Below the pieces are notes generated by a model. It was not told where the DNA came from and ran no database searches. It saw only the letters and a list, made by a program, of their open reading frames with translations. A stretch of 64,000 bases of DNA, taken from Plantago major (taxonomy: Eukaryota > Streptophyta > Magnoliopsida > Lamiales > Plantaginaceae). How positions within the stretch are numbered: the stretch's first letter is position 1; each line of letters starts with the position of its first letter. Below, one piece after another: positions 23,640 to 35,743 of the stretch. The DNA lies in contig CM048839.1 of NCBI GenBank assembly GCA_026545765.1, forward strand, positions 57,299,177 to 57,363,176, read 5' to 3'. Position numbers and translations under genes: made by a program.

Positions 23640-24330
23640 CCTAGGTAGGAGGAGCTCTTGTAATGTCCAAATAAACAAGTAACTTGCTTGCATAGCCATA
23701 AGGAGCTAGTGCAATGGCTCATGTGAAGATTTTAATAAATGCCTAACTCTCTAGCGTAGCCATGTAGAGCTCTTCTAATGCCCAATGTGAATATCTTGCA
23801 TACCCATGGGGAGCACTTCCAGTGGTTCATGTGTGAATTTTATCAAAAAGGCTAGGATAGGCATGAGGAGCCCTTCCAAAGGCTCATTTATAATGTTACT
23901 ATTAAACAAGCTAGCATAGGCATGAGGACCCATCCAATAGCTCATGTGTAATAATTATCAAGCAAGCTAGCATAGGCATGAGGAGCCCTTCCCATGGCTC
24001 ATGTGTCAATTTTAACAAACAACTTGCTTGCGTGGCCATGAGGATCCCTTGGAGTGCCTCATGTGAAAACTTTTGTAAATAAGTAATTTTATTGCATAAG
24101 CATGAGGAGCTAGTGCAAGGCTTCATGGGAAGAAGACTCTAATAAGCAAGTGGCTTTCTTGAATAGGCATGAGGAGCTTTCCCAATGCCCCATGTAAAAC
24201 TTTTGCCTCTTAAATAAGTAATGGAAATTTAATAAACATGAAAACTTTCTCACGTAGTTAGGAGGAGCACTTGCGATGCCTCCTGCAAAAATTTTGTCCC
24301 TTGTACAAGTGACTGGAAATTTTGATAAAC
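23640..24330 (+). repeat. Degenerate ~60-bp minisatellite whose units form hairpins
   Basis: About ten to eleven diverged units built around ggcatgaggagcccttcc followed by ggctcatgtg and an AT-rich spacer (ttttaataaacaagctagcata). In the better copies atgaggagcc pairs with ggctcat, so each unit can fold into a stem-loop. Best copies lie between 23850 and 24010. Confidence 0.75.
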
Positions 24331-24418
24331 ATGAAGATACTATCCACAGAATGATTCAGTTGCTGAAAACTAATATTAATATATGTTAGTATGAGAAAAA
24401 GATAAGGTAGTACAAGAA

Positions 24419-25715
24419 TGTTGGGGGATTACAAGACAAAAGTCTTTGTACTTCCAATGGTATAACTTAGCTCAAACGTTTTGAAATTTTACCAAATGAT
24501 ACATTTCAAAAGGAACTATTTTGCACTATAAATAGAAACACTTAGAACTTGGGAGCAACAGAACAAACAGTTAGCTCACACTTGCTATTTCGAAAAATAA
24601 AAAAAAAAAAAAAAACACCTCATGTTTTTCTAAGTTCATAAGTTCCTAACAAGACTTGAGCTTTTCAAACTAGTTGTGAAAAAGTAGAACTAGCTTTGAA
24701 GTTAGGACTGATAAGAGTTACAATATTTCTTTTAGACAAGGAGAAGTCTTGTTCTTTATAAACAACATACCAAGTCTTTCAAACATAAGAACTTTGGTTA
24801 AGTTTCTTGATCACTGAAAGTTACTAAAACATTATTACTAGTAAGAGATCAATGTCGGTTCGGTTGCATTCGGTGGGACTTATGTATTATGTTATTATGT
24901 ATGCAATTCTGCCCCGCTAGGACGAGTGAGAAAGGCAAGGAAAGTCAAATAAGGAGAAGAGTAAAAATAAAAAGATCACAACTCGCTTGCCGAAGAAGTC
25001 ACATAAAATTGGTAAGATTGGGAGTACATTTTCCCTCGGAAGAGTTGATTGAAATTATGCTCCCCTACTCCCAGTTGTTGATAACATTTCACTTCGGGAT
25101 GGTTAATGGTTTCCTTTCTTTAAAAGACTCTGCTTCACAGTGTTGGAATCCCATACTTCATTTGGTTTTGTTTATTGACATTAACTAGGATAAGATTGGA
25201 AAGGAATAGGAAAGAGAGGAATGCGAACAAAAAAAAGCTGCAGGCAGGATGAGAACAGAGTTGTGACGTGGATTTCGGTTCATAGTAGGAAAAATGGGAG
25301 AAAGACTTCCACGCGTGATCAAGTTATTGAGAAAGGGCAGAGGAATAAGGAACTGTGAAAGCAAAAATAGAAAAACATCTACATGTATGCAAAACCATAC
25401 TCAAAACAATTATCAAACAGGCACGTTGAGAAAGAATGGAGGAATTACATAGTTTGGAAACTTAGGAAACCCCTTTGAACTAGAGTACTTGCCTTGGGAA
25501 GTCAAAGAAAATGTTAAAGGTTACTAAGTTGGGAACTAAGGGTAAAAGAAATTTAGCTAAGGATAAGATTTTGTAATGGAATTCAACTTTATGTCTTAGT
25601 GAACTCAAGTCCCAAAAATGGTGGAGTGGATTAGTTGAAGCATTACCTCACCTTCATATACTAATATTAACTTGTGTATTTACTTTCTGCTATTTACTTT
25701 CAACAACATATATGG
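24419..25715 (+). mobile_element. Decayed LTR related to the SIRE-type element
   Basis: Starts TGTTGGGGGATTACAAG, has TATAAATA at 24537-24544 and a poly(A) run near 24600. Its last part (25440-25715) aligns with the end of the 1.7-kb LTR: gagtacttgccttgggaag, gtggattagttgaagcatta and a tatttactttc tail. The middle (about 24840-25430) does not match and may be an insertion. No internal domain is attached, so it is a solo or truncated LTR, much older than the 3162-19307 element. Confidence 0.55.
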
Positions 25716-26345
25716 CAGGTAGCTTCGTAGTAAAGTAACATTATAACTTGTTGGATACTTTATAGACCACGTTGGTCGTCATATCTTACGTTTTTCCTAC
25801 ATCGTCGCAGATCAACGTCCAATCTGGACGAATTATCTTTCAATGCCACACTATTTAACATGTCTTGAACAACATAATTCTCCTATGATTGTTGGGTCCG
25901 AGAGCCCAAGACTTAATCCGATCAAGACATATTCTTTAAAGCATGGAGTATTCCAGTGTTATTGGTTCTAGCCTACACCCTTGCACTTTCATACGAGACA
26001 TGTGTCATAAATAGAAAACGTCTGAAACCGTGTTATGTGTACAAAAACCTTATATGAAATGTTGCGGAATGTATTGCATGGAGAAAAAATAATTATAAGA
26101 AAATATATTGAGCTATTCTTAGAAGTCATAAGAGAACATGAAAGATGGGAAAATATGTTGAAGGATGTATACGAGCGCGAATAATAAAAAATATGATTAG
26201 CACAATCAAACTCCAAGATGTATATTTACTAAATATATATTTTTTGAAATATTTTCATACTTTCATATATTTCAACTGTATTGAAAATGTTAGATGCTTA
26301 TACAGTGATGTACTTGGTGTTCTCTATGGACGTTAAATGTCAGAT
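25716..26345. other. AT-rich stretch without a supportable gene
   Basis: Nothing recognisable beyond short open frames of low complexity. Confidence 0.4.
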
Positions 26346-26349
26346 GGTT

Positions 26350-27281
26350 ATAGAGTTCCAAGAACCGCTGAACCGTGAACCCGCGGTTTCATTTCACGAA
26401 ATATGGAATTCTGGTTCTTGATCTTGAATCGGGTACCACCAACTCACCAAGTTCCCTTTTTTTGCCATTACAATAAAAAATCTATACTATATTCTAACCA
26501 AATACAACTAGGTAGTTACTTCACCAAAACGGAAGTTACCACAATAAATATTAAAAACAATGAATATTAAAAAGAATAAAAAAAGGTAAAATAATGGGGT
26601 AGTTGGAATTTGGAAACCAACTATTATTACACTCCAATATGCATATTTACATTCATGTAATGTAAGTATTGAAGAAATTTCATTTAATTATATTATATAA
26701 ATTACGTGCAACGTATATAACGCGGACACGGACACGTGGATATCCGCGTGTCACCGATACTAGTATAATAAATTAAATTTATTCTGAAAAGAAGGTACTC
26801 TCTTGTTTCCAAATTAATAGTAGCTAGTGTTTAACTATATAGTATTTGTTGCGGGTGTGTGTATATATTAGAGTAAAAATTATAATAAGTGGTATAAGAT
26901 TTTGCAGTAATATAATTCATATAATTCTATAATAATTAGTTCATGTAGGTTATTATTTATTCGTAAAGTGTATATTAAAAGTAAGATCTATTGAAATGTT
27001 AAAAGATAATTTGATTGTTAAGATTGATTGAGCACAAAGTCTTACAAGGGACATGTATTAATAAGAGATCTGAGAGGGATGTATGTATGTATGTATGTAT
27101 GTATGTATATATATATATATATATATAATTGAAGGGTTAGATTGGGATAAAATTAAATATGATGATAATATGCATGGATAAAATTAAGAGTTAGAGACCA
27201 GGTGTTCGATTTTAGAACCAGATTCACAATTTCGGTTTCAATGTGATTTCCAGTTCCTTTTGGTTGGATCTAGTTCTATAA
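26350..27281. mobile_element. Candidate non-autonomous element with imperfect ~90-bp inverted ends
   Basis: The left end (gttccaagaaccgctgaacc... cgaaatatggaattctggttc) resembles the reverse complement of the right end (tatagaactagatcc... cgaaattgtgaatctggttc). The interior is AT-rich and contains a microsatellite. No clear target duplication, so the boundaries are approximate. Confidence 0.35.
27081..27126 (+). repeat. (GTAT)n(AT)n microsatellite
   Basis: Seven GTAT units followed by about nine AT units. Confidence 0.95.
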
Positions 27282-27476
27282 ATTATAATTCATATGTTGT
27301 TAACAGTTAACACTACCCTTTATCTTAGCAATACAATATTTATCTCAACGATATCATCAAAAAATTTCACTCATCTTAATCACAAAAGCAGGAGGTTCTT
27401 AAGAGAGTAGTATCAGGCATAACGACTATCTCCTTCCGAGAGTTTTTATGATGACAAAAGATCCACGTATAATTGA

Positions 27477-27706
27477 TACTCCCTCCGTTTCAATAAAAGC
27501 TTCCTAGGTTGACCTTTTTTAGAAATTTTAACCGTAAACTACTCTTAAATTATACGCAAAAGTATAAAATAAAGTTATATTAGTAAAATATACTTGATTT
27601 ATTTTCATAATATAATTTTATTATATTTTTGTGTCTCAGATAATTTTGAAGTAATTCTGATTAAAGTTCAAAAAAGTCAACCTGTGTTTTTAATTAGAGG
27701 AGATTG
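27477..27706. mobile_element. Stowaway-like MITE, right end decayed
   Basis: Left end TACTCCCTCCGTTTC is the classical Stowaway (Tc1/mariner) terminus. The subterminal ggttgacctttttt is mirrored by aaaaaagtcaacct near 27670, but the right terminal bases no longer match. No coding capacity. Confidence 0.55.
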
Positions 27707-27894
27707 TTTTTAAATTAGTCAATGATGTCTGGGGTTTCGAATCAGTCCTGGAATTGTCTTTCCTTGGCTTAGATGAGTCTTTGAGGTTGCAATTTGAAAG
27801 AGAGCTGCACATCTCAGACTTGCATGCATTCCCGGGCACGGGTAAGATGACAACAGTAGTCTACTTTTTCGCATGTATAATGTGCATGTCTAAA

Positions 27895-27949
27895 ATGAGT
27901 TTGATCCTGGCTCAGAATGAATGCTAGCTATATGCTTAACACATGCAAG
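27895..27949 (+). pseudogene. Nuclear copy of the 5' end of mitochondrial rrn18 (NUMT)
   Basis: The sequence tgagtttgatcctggctcag is the universal 5' region of small-subunit rRNA, followed by gctagctatatgcttaacacatgcaag, the plant mitochondrial version (the plastid gene reads gctggcggcatgcttaac here). The match stops after acatgcaag. At 55 bp it cannot be functional; it is transferred organelle DNA. Confidence 0.75.
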
Positions 27950-28100
27950 AGTACAGCAGAAATAGCTAGCTCGAGATGGTTGCTAGCTCAAACGTGAGAG
28001 TATATGTTCGTGATAAAAAAAATCTGCAATTTTCTTGGCAGTGTCATTTGTGTTCTTAACATGGATCTTGGTGTACGGTTGAATTGGATCGGATGGGCAA

Positions 28101-28240
28101 TGTAAGATTATAAGAATATATTTCTTATTATTAGATTCAATGATGAGTACATGTATTTATACAATGTAATAACTTGATCACCAAGTATTCTAATCTAAGT
28201 CTAATCTAACTAGGAATCTAGATATATACATATTCTAACA
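28101..28240 (-). repeat. 3' LTR of the Ale-type copia element
   Basis: 140 bp, 138 identical to the other LTR. Flanked outside by ggcaa. Confidence 0.95.
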
Positions 28241-29970
28241 CACCCCCGCAGTCGAAGCGGGAGGCTTGCGAATGCTTAGACTGTCACGAAAATCATCAAA
28301 GAGAATCTTCGGAAGTCCCTTAGTAAAAATGTCAGCAATCTGATAACGAGTGGGGACATGTAAGACTCGAACTTCACCTCTGGCAACCTTTTCGCGGACG
28401 AAGTGTATATCCATCTCTATGTGCTTCGTGCGTTGATGTTGGACTGGATTACCGGACAAGTAAATAGCACTAACATTGTCACAATAAACAAGCGTTGCTT
28501 TACGAACCGGAAAGTGCAGTTCGAGAAGTAAATTGCGAAGCCAACAAGATTCAGAAACAACATTAGCAACACCGCGATATTCTGCTTCGGCACTAGAGTG
28601 AGAAAGAGTGGGTTGTCGCTTAGAAGACCAAGAGATGATATTATCACCAAGAAAAACACAATAACCGGAAGTGGATCGCCTAGTATCTGGACAACCACCC
28701 CAGTCAGCATCCGTATAGGAAGTCAAGGTGTCCACTCGCGATTTATATAATTGCAATCCAAAGTCCTTGGTTCCTTGAATGTAGCGTATAATACGCTTGA
28801 GAGCATTCATATGATCAACCCGAGGATCGTGCATGTGAAGACACACCTGTTGAACCGGATAAGAGATATCCGGACGAGTGAATGTGAGATACTGAAGAGC
28901 ACCAGCAAGTTGACGATATGTGGTGGGATCAGCGAATGGAGGAGCATCCGAGGAGCTGAGTTTCTGTTTAGTGTCGACCGGTGTTTGCGATGGAGAGCAG
29001 GTTGACATGCCAGCTCTATCAAGAATCTCGTCTGCATATTGTTTCTGGGAGAGAAATAAACCGTCCTTGTTTCGAGTTACAGCGATACCCAAGAAGTAAC
29101 TGAGAGGACCAAGGTCCTTCATAGCAAATTCGGCACTTAAGAAGGCCATAATCGAGCTGCGAAGAGTGTCAGTGGATGCAGTGAGAATAATATCGTCAAC
29201 ATAGAGAAGAATATAGGCAATGTCAGAACCACGCTGGTAGATAAACAATGAATGGTCAACTTTGCTATGAGAGAAACCAACAGTCGCAATATGGTCAGCA
29301 AAGCGCTGGTACCAAGCCCTAGGTGCTTGCTTCAATCCGTAGAGAGATTTCTTCAGTAAACAAACATGGTCAGGAAATCTCGAGTCTCGGAACCCCAAAG
29401 GCTGATGCATGTAGACGGTTTCTGTAAGGTTACCGTGAAGAAACGCATTCTTAACGTCAAGTTGGTGAATTGGCCAAGATCGAGATACTGCAATGCTAAG
29501 TACGGTGCGAATAGAGGCTGGCTTGACGACAGGACTGAATGTCTCATCACAATCAACACCTTTATGCTGAGATTGACCATCACCTACAAGACGAGCCTTA
29601 TGTCGCTCAAAAGAACCGTCAGATTTCTTTTTATGACGAAAAATCCACATAGATCGAATAATATTTGCATTCTGTGGCTTAGGAACTAACTCCCAAGTCT
29701 TATTATCAATAAGAGCATTATATTCATCAAGCATTGGATTTCCAATTCGGCCGGTTAAAGCATGGGCGGACGGATTACGAGGAAGAGGTGAAAAATCGCA
29801 GGAGGCAAAGTTAACGAAATTTGGACCATAGTATTTGGATTCAATACGCCGGGTGGAGGTAACGGTTGGCTGACCGTCCGAACCGGTTTGGGAGGAGTGC
29901 GCCCTTGATGAAGCGTAACCGGAGGGTCGGCACGCCAGTGGAGCGTAACTGCTGGAGGGTGGCACGCCTG
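28240..29970 (-). mobile_element. reverse transcriptase and RNase H region of the Ale-type element
   Basis: Reverse transcriptase blocks include WELVPKPQNANIIRSMWIFR, IHQLDVKNAFLHGNLTETVY, LYGLKQAPRAWYQRF and the catalytic AYILLYVDDIILTAS. RNase H blocks include TSYTDADWGGCPDTRRSTSG and SSAEAEYRGVANVVSE, with a C-terminal HIEMDIHFVREKV and IADIFTKGLP. All copia landmarks are in order. Confidence 0.92.
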
Positions 29971-29999
29971 GAGGTGGAACCGAAGGAGGGTCATGCAGT

Positions 30000-31750
30000 G
30001 ATCAAGTAACCGGAAGGAGAGGCGGTGCCCAAAGGGTAGAACCCGGTTGGTCGAATGACCGGATCAAGCATATGATGAAGAATGGCGGGTTCGATTCCTG
30101 AATCCAAATACTCGTATGTGTTCGAGTGTGCAGTGTGGAAAAAGGGAAAGTGGTTTCGTCAAAAACGACATGGCGAGAGACAAATATCTTACGACTAGAG
30201 ATCTCATAACACTTGTATCCTCGATGATCAGAAGGATACCCCAGAAATACACACGGGACCGAACGAGCTTGGAGTTTGTTTATAGTGGGGGATGGAAAGA
30301 GGGGAAAACAAAGACAACCAAAAATACGAAGATGGTTATAGCTTGGAAGTTTGTTGTAGAGAATTTGAGTAGGGGAGGAAGAGTTAAGCACCTTCGAGGG
30401 AAGGATGTTGAGAAGATAAGTTGCGGTGGCAAGTGCATGATGCCAAAAGGTAGGTGGCATGGATGCGTGAGCAAGAAGTGTCCGGATTATATTGTTTAAG
30501 GAACGAATATGCCTTTCGGCTTTGCCGTTTTGAGATGAAGTGTGAGGACAAGAAAAACGGAAGTGAATACCGTTAGTTTGGGCAAAGGAGTGAAATAGAC
30601 CATTGTCAAATTCCTTGCCATTATCGCATTGTATATTCTTAATAGAAGTATTGAAATGGGTGCGAACAAAGGCATGAAACATAGTGAAGATAGCATACAC
30701 TTGAGATTTCTTAGAGATAGGAAAGGTCCATAAAAACTTAGAAAAATCATCAAGAAAAAGCACATAATAGCGGTATCCGCTTGAGCTAGCTATCGGAGAA
30801 GTCCAGAGATCACTATGCACAATATCAAAGGGAGAAGTAGTGTTTGACAATGAATTATGAAACGGCAATTTTATTTGTTTCCCCAAAGAACATGAGGGAC
30901 TAAACTGATGTTTAAGAGCATTACAATGAATATAATTCTTGCTAGAGAGAGATCGAAGAGTAGTCTCTCCCGGATGCCCTAAACGACTATGCCATAAAGC
31001 AGGAGAAGAAACCGAAAAGGCAGAATTGAAGTGGGTGGCTTGTGTGTTGGGGTGGACTGGATAGAGGTCACCGGTGCTATCACATCTCATGATTCGTTTC
31101 CCCGTCTGTAAATCCTTGACTGAAAAGCCAGACGGGTCAAATTCAATAGAAACAGAGTTATCGGTGGTAAATTTGCGAACAGAGATGAAGTTTTTGACAA
31201 GGTTAGGGGTATGTAACACGTTTTTCAAGAGAAGAAGAGGGTGAGGCTGAGAGAAAGAAGTGTTACCATAACCTTTAATTGGAATCATATGACCATTACC
31301 AACAACAACTTGACGATTATAAGTGCTCGAATTGAAATAAGAAGAGAGAGTACCTTTGTCGGGTGTCATATGGGAAGAAGCACCGGTATCCATGTACCAG
31401 TTAGCATCCGGAGGAGTAAGTCCCAAGGTATGCATGGCTGCCTCGACGTTAGTTGGTGATGCACCAGAGAAGAATGCCTGGTGGTTAGGCGGACGAGGAC
31501 CGAGAAGTCCCTGCTGACCGGGAGGGCGAAAGGTGATGCGCCAGGAGCCAGGATATGGGCAAGATGGCGGAGACCACGCGCCAAGGCCACCCGTATGATT
31601 GCCATGGCGTGGTAGGTGGGAGGCCGCCAAGGTTGGGAGGAGGTCCGGTTGGGTCGTCCTAATTGTCGCCAGGCCATTGCGGTTTGGACCACCTTTGGGG
31701 TTGTTCTTCTTCTTGTTTTTGGAGTTAGGTACCGCCAGGAAATGTAAGAA
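30000..31750 (-). mobile_element. protease and integrase region of the Ale-type element
   Basis: Protease motif NWYMDTGASSHMTPD, pre-integrase ALWHSRLGHPGETTLRSL, integrase core DIVHSDLWTSPIASSSGYRY with the second acidic block IKNIQCDNGKEFDN and NGKAERHIRSLNNIIRTLL, then LRIFGCLCFPLFP. Confidence 0.92.
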
Positions 31751-32690
31751 GAAGGAGAGATAACAGGTTTGAGTTATTTCGTAAGTGGTACTACCGGAAG
31801 AGATCAAAAGAGCCGAGCCACGGCTTCTTTGTCGGCACGATGCTGAGGGTGCGTTCCGCTAATTTGATGCGAACGAACACTTTCAAAGGAAGGAGAGGAT
31901 CTGATTTTGCACATAGTCCACGTTGCGAATATGCCTCGGTTAAGCCACCGAGAAGACGGAGAACAAGACGACTAGGATGACCTCTATACCCACGCCAAGC
32001 CCATCGGCTAATGACTTGACATGATTGCAATAAGCCTCGGCGAAGGGAAGTTGTCGAGGCGGCGCCAAGTTCCTCTTCAAGATGGGTAGCTCGAGAACCT
32101 TTGTTATCCATGAATATCTGCTCAAGACGGGACCAAGCGGCAGCCGTGTATCGTTCTTGACAAGAATGGCATGAAGAATGTCAAGAGATCATTGCATAGA
32201 TCCAAGAATGTCTGACGCATCAAGTCGATCATAGAGATCAACATCGGCTTCTTTGAGAGCCTTGATTTTGGCGATGGCGGTTTCTTCCGTCGGAGGATGA
32301 TGTGATGCATAAGGTTATGCACCGTGCTTGAACACGGAATAACGTGACCAAGAATGATACATACCGGTCTCATGATCCAATGTGATGGGAATCGGGAGCG
32401 GACGTTGGTGATAGAGAGCGGATGAAACTTGGGTGATTGATCGACATGGTGGTGCCGGAAAACTGCTCGAGAAGAGAGGAGAATTTATCGATTTAGCGTG
32501 AGGCTAAGTCGATGTTGTGTGGAGGCGTGAGCGGAAAAGGAGACGAGCAGTCAAGCTTTGGCGTGAGGCCTAACACAAGGAGACAGGGAAGAAAGGGAGA
32601 GGTTGTTTGAGCGTGAGGCCTAAATGGGGAAGGAGGAGGATCGAGCGATGCTAGCAATGGAAGAGAGGGACCGATGTTCGGCGTGATACC
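31750..32690 (-). mobile_element. gag and leader region of the Ale-type element
   Basis: About 0.9 kb between the primer-binding site and protease, where gag should be. Only short gag-like blocks can be read; the region is decayed. Confidence 0.5.
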
Positions 32691-32691
32691 A

Positions 32692-32831
32692 TGTAAGATT
32701 ATAAGAATATATTTCTTATTATTAGATTCAGTGATGAGTACATGTATTTATACAATTTAATAACTTGATCACCAAGTATTCTAATCTAAGTCTAATCTAA
32801 CTAGGAATCTAGATATATACATATTCTAACA
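32692..32831 (-). repeat. 5' LTR of the Ale-type copia element
   Basis: 140 bp, followed on the outside by ggcaa (32832-32836); the primer-binding site lies at 32680-32691. Confidence 0.95.
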
Positions 32832-32836
32832 GGCAA

Positions 32837-34205
32837 TCTAGATCCGGGTCAGCGACTTATCTAAATCCGTGACCAGGTCCATATCTGCAAAATATGATGG
32901 TTTAATTGATTGGTAAATTTCATATTTAACTTAATATATGAACTTTATTCCTAAAACTTTATGCTGAAATATTGTTCATTTTTTGTTTATATATGCCATA
33001 CAAAATGTAAACAAATTGAGACAACGTTCCTAAAACTTTATGTTGAAATATTGTTCATCTTCCGATAATCAGACTAATGTAATAGAATTCCATTGATATT
33101 TTGCTGAATTTTGAAATTAATGCTCTGATAATGTAGATTTATATTATTCATCTCAAACAAAAACTTAACAACATTACCAATCTTGAATTGTCTCTATTTT
33201 TATGGGTTGTCTCCATTCCCAACGAGTTTCGACGGGCCATAGAATAGTTTAAACAAATTGATACTACGTTACAAAACTATTTTTTGCTTCTTACAAGTAG
33301 AAGAGGTATTTAACTAGAATGCAAAAGAAGAAATGAAATGTTGTTTTTTCTTGTGATGTACACTGACTACAAGTTGCATTAGTTTGTGGGGTTAGAATCA
33401 ATGCGTAGGATGAGTTCAATTAATTCCTGCGCAAGGCATGTTGATCGAGTAAATGTCTTCCTATGTCCGCTAACCAATTAACAATTTTCCAATTTAATTT
33501 CTAAATTTGACCCAAAAAATTTTAATTTACATCAAAATGTAATTGTATAAAACTATAATATATAATTACATTTAATATATATGAGCAATTTCATATTTTC
33601 TACGTTATATAAGAAAATTTTATAACATTAAGACTATGTTCACTTCTTCTGAACTGAGCTGAATTAATCTGAACGGAATATATTTGTTGTATAAAAATAA
33701 TTGATCTGAAATAAAATGAAATTAATGATATTTCAGGGAGCTTAATTAACCTAAAAAAAATTCCACTGCACATTACGCTAGGGAGATGCAGTAGTAATAT
33801 TTGTGACCTTTGAAAGCCAGAAATCTCGGTCTGTGAACTGAGAAGGATGAAATATATAATAGCCGTTCAATAATGCAGTTAATAGGGTAAGGCTTTAATA
33901 ATTTGAGTTGCAACGTTCGGATGTTTGTAATTGGTCAGTCTCATTATTATAGTTCGGTGGTAGGTCAAGTGGAAGGAAATATCTGAACAAGCCCATCAAT
34001 TCATGGGAACTCTAATAATAATAATCATAAAGTGTATAGTCATGGTCCTTGGTCCTTAACCTCTAAAACAAGTTTTATTGGCGGCGCAATATATATTGCG
34101 CACTCCATCCCAATTGAGCTGGTGCCCGATTCTTGGTATCGAAGTAGTTAGTAATTCATCCGTACCGCATAACTTCATTCATTTGTTAGTTTTAGTTGTC
34201 TACTA
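32837..34205. other. AT-rich stretch without a gene
   Basis: A 32-bp direct repeat (cctaaaactttatgytgaaatattgttcat) occurs near 32951 and 33029. A piece resembling the Tourist-like MITE at 39931 (gactatgttcacttcttctgaactgagctgaa) lies near 33634-33740. Nothing else seen. Confidence 0.4.
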
Positions 34206-34350
34206 TACTACCTCCGTATATTTAAATTATACATTTTCCTCTAAAAATAAACTTTTTCCCACATTTTTAATATCTTATCATTACTTTAACGTTCACATAA
34301 AACTACACGTCAACACTAACGTATAAAGGTTTCCGGGACGAATGGGAGTA
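34206..34350. mobile_element. Stowaway-like MITE, 145 bp
   Basis: Starts tactacctccgta and ends gaatgggagta, inverted termini with TA borders. A diverged family member lies at 42618-42755. Confidence 0.6.
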
Positions 34351-34627
34351 TTGGACTATTCTTCGAGTAATATGTTGTTTTACAAATGTCCTTCTCACTT
34401 ACTTTTTCTTCACTCTCGTGCCAACCGAGGAACAACCCAGTGTGTCACTCATACTGAAACTGTCGAAGAACAAACACGTTTAATTCTAAAGTTCTTTGAT
34501 TAACTACTGGCAAAGAAGTGCACAATATGGATATGATTAAGGTTCTCAATCATTTAAACTTTCTGAAACTTTTGAGTGTTACATTTAACCCTCTTAAATA
34601 GTGTGACGTCCCCAAACCTACCAACTA

Positions 34628-35414
34628 TGGTTGAGCATTAATGGTCCGGACCCGAATTTTACCCCGACCCGGACCTGACCAAAATCCAAGTTTCGGGTCG
34701 GGTCAAAACCCGGAAAGTTTCAGTCCAACCCGGAACAGCCCGGTAAAAGTTAAAAAGAATAAAAATATTTTTTTAATTCCAATTTACCCAAGTCCATACT
34801 CATCTTCATTGGGCCATAATAGTGTATTAGTACTAATAAAGTAGAATTATGTTCACTAGTCACAATTTGCCCATCTCGTTTTACCTCCACCTCCTTCTAC
34901 AGCTCCACGCCTCCACCTCCTTCCATTGCTCCACGGTGTTGCGCCTCATCTCTCCTGATGCGTTGCTTTTTTCAGTCCACTGATTCGCGCCTCATCTCTG
35001 ATCTCTGGTCCGTCGATTCACGCCTCCCCCTTCTCCCGCCATTATTTTGTTCGTGTCACTTGCGATCTTGTATATTAGGTTGATGTTGCTAGTAGGTACT
35101 CTTGTTCATCGTCCAATTAGCATCATGAATTTTTTCCTCAAGGTCTTATTTTTCTTTGTCCAATATGCAATTTTGCATCATTGTCCAATACTGATTTAGT
35201 TGTAGGTAGTGTATTGTTGTGCTATTAAGGTCTAATATTTTTTTTTAAAAATCAATAGGATTGAAACTGGTCGAGCCCAGACTGACCCGGTAAAACAGGG
35301 TCCAGACCTAACCCGGACCCGTTCTAAACAGTCTGGGATTTGGTTCGATAAAGGCCAACCCTTTATCTTCGGGTCCATTTCCGGGTCGGATTTGGCCCGG
35401 TGCTCAGCCCTACA
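34628..35414. mobile_element. hAT-like non-autonomous element, 787 bp
   Basis: Flanked by a perfect 8-bp target duplication accaacta (34620-34627 and 35415-35422), the hAT length. The ends are diverged inverted repeats (tggttgagcattaatggtcc versus, inverted, tgtagggctgagcaccgggcc) and both subterminal zones are rich in cccgacccgg. The interior has a C-rich leader-like stretch (ctccacctccttc) and no transposase. Confidence 0.75.
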
Positions 35415-35743
35415 ACCAACTACTGTGGGATAGGAGTTGGATCAGCTCTGATATAGTAATAGCCCGAAAAATAAAATAGTGAATCATGTCGAATTTAGTA
35501 TGATTCGTAACGAATTAAATCTAAGTAACCTCGAGCCCGATTCGTGAGCCCAATCGTTTTGATCTAAACCTAGCCCAATACATGTTTCCTAGTATTTAAC
35601 TAATCTAAAAAGGGTTAATTAGAACAGGGGGATCGGAGCAGCTGGGAAGAAGAAGAAGTTTTTGTGCAGCTTTACCGGGGGTCTTGGTTTTTATCTTTAC
35701 CAGGCAAGTGATTGTATTATATATTCATATACAATTGCATGTT

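Larger units (their letters stand above)
28101..32831 (-). mobile_element. Ty1-copia LTR retrotransposon, short-LTR Ale/Retrofit type, minus strand
   Basis: A 4.73-kb element with 140-bp LTRs (TGTTAGAATATG...AATCTTACA on the coding strand) flanked by the 5-bp target duplication ggcaa (28096-28100 and 32832-32836). A primer-binding site TGGTATCACGCC directly follows the 5' LTR and a GGGGGTG tract precedes the 3' LTR. Gag is decayed; protease-integrase and reverse transcriptase-RNase H are long and well preserved. The element has a few breaks and is not whole. The LTRs differ at 2 of 140 positions, so insertion was recent, roughly 0.5-1 million years at usual plant rates. Confidence 0.92.

Noticed and set aside
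23640-24330. CRISPR-like array
   Set aside because: Units are degenerate, tandem and without unique spacers, in plant DNA.
27895-27949. A functional rRNA gene or bacterial contamination
   Set aside because: Only 55 bp match and the variant bases are of plant mitochondrial type, embedded in nuclear-type DNA.
30116-30499. Plus-strand open frame inside the minus-strand copia element
   Set aside because: Antisense to the integrase region, no domain of its own.
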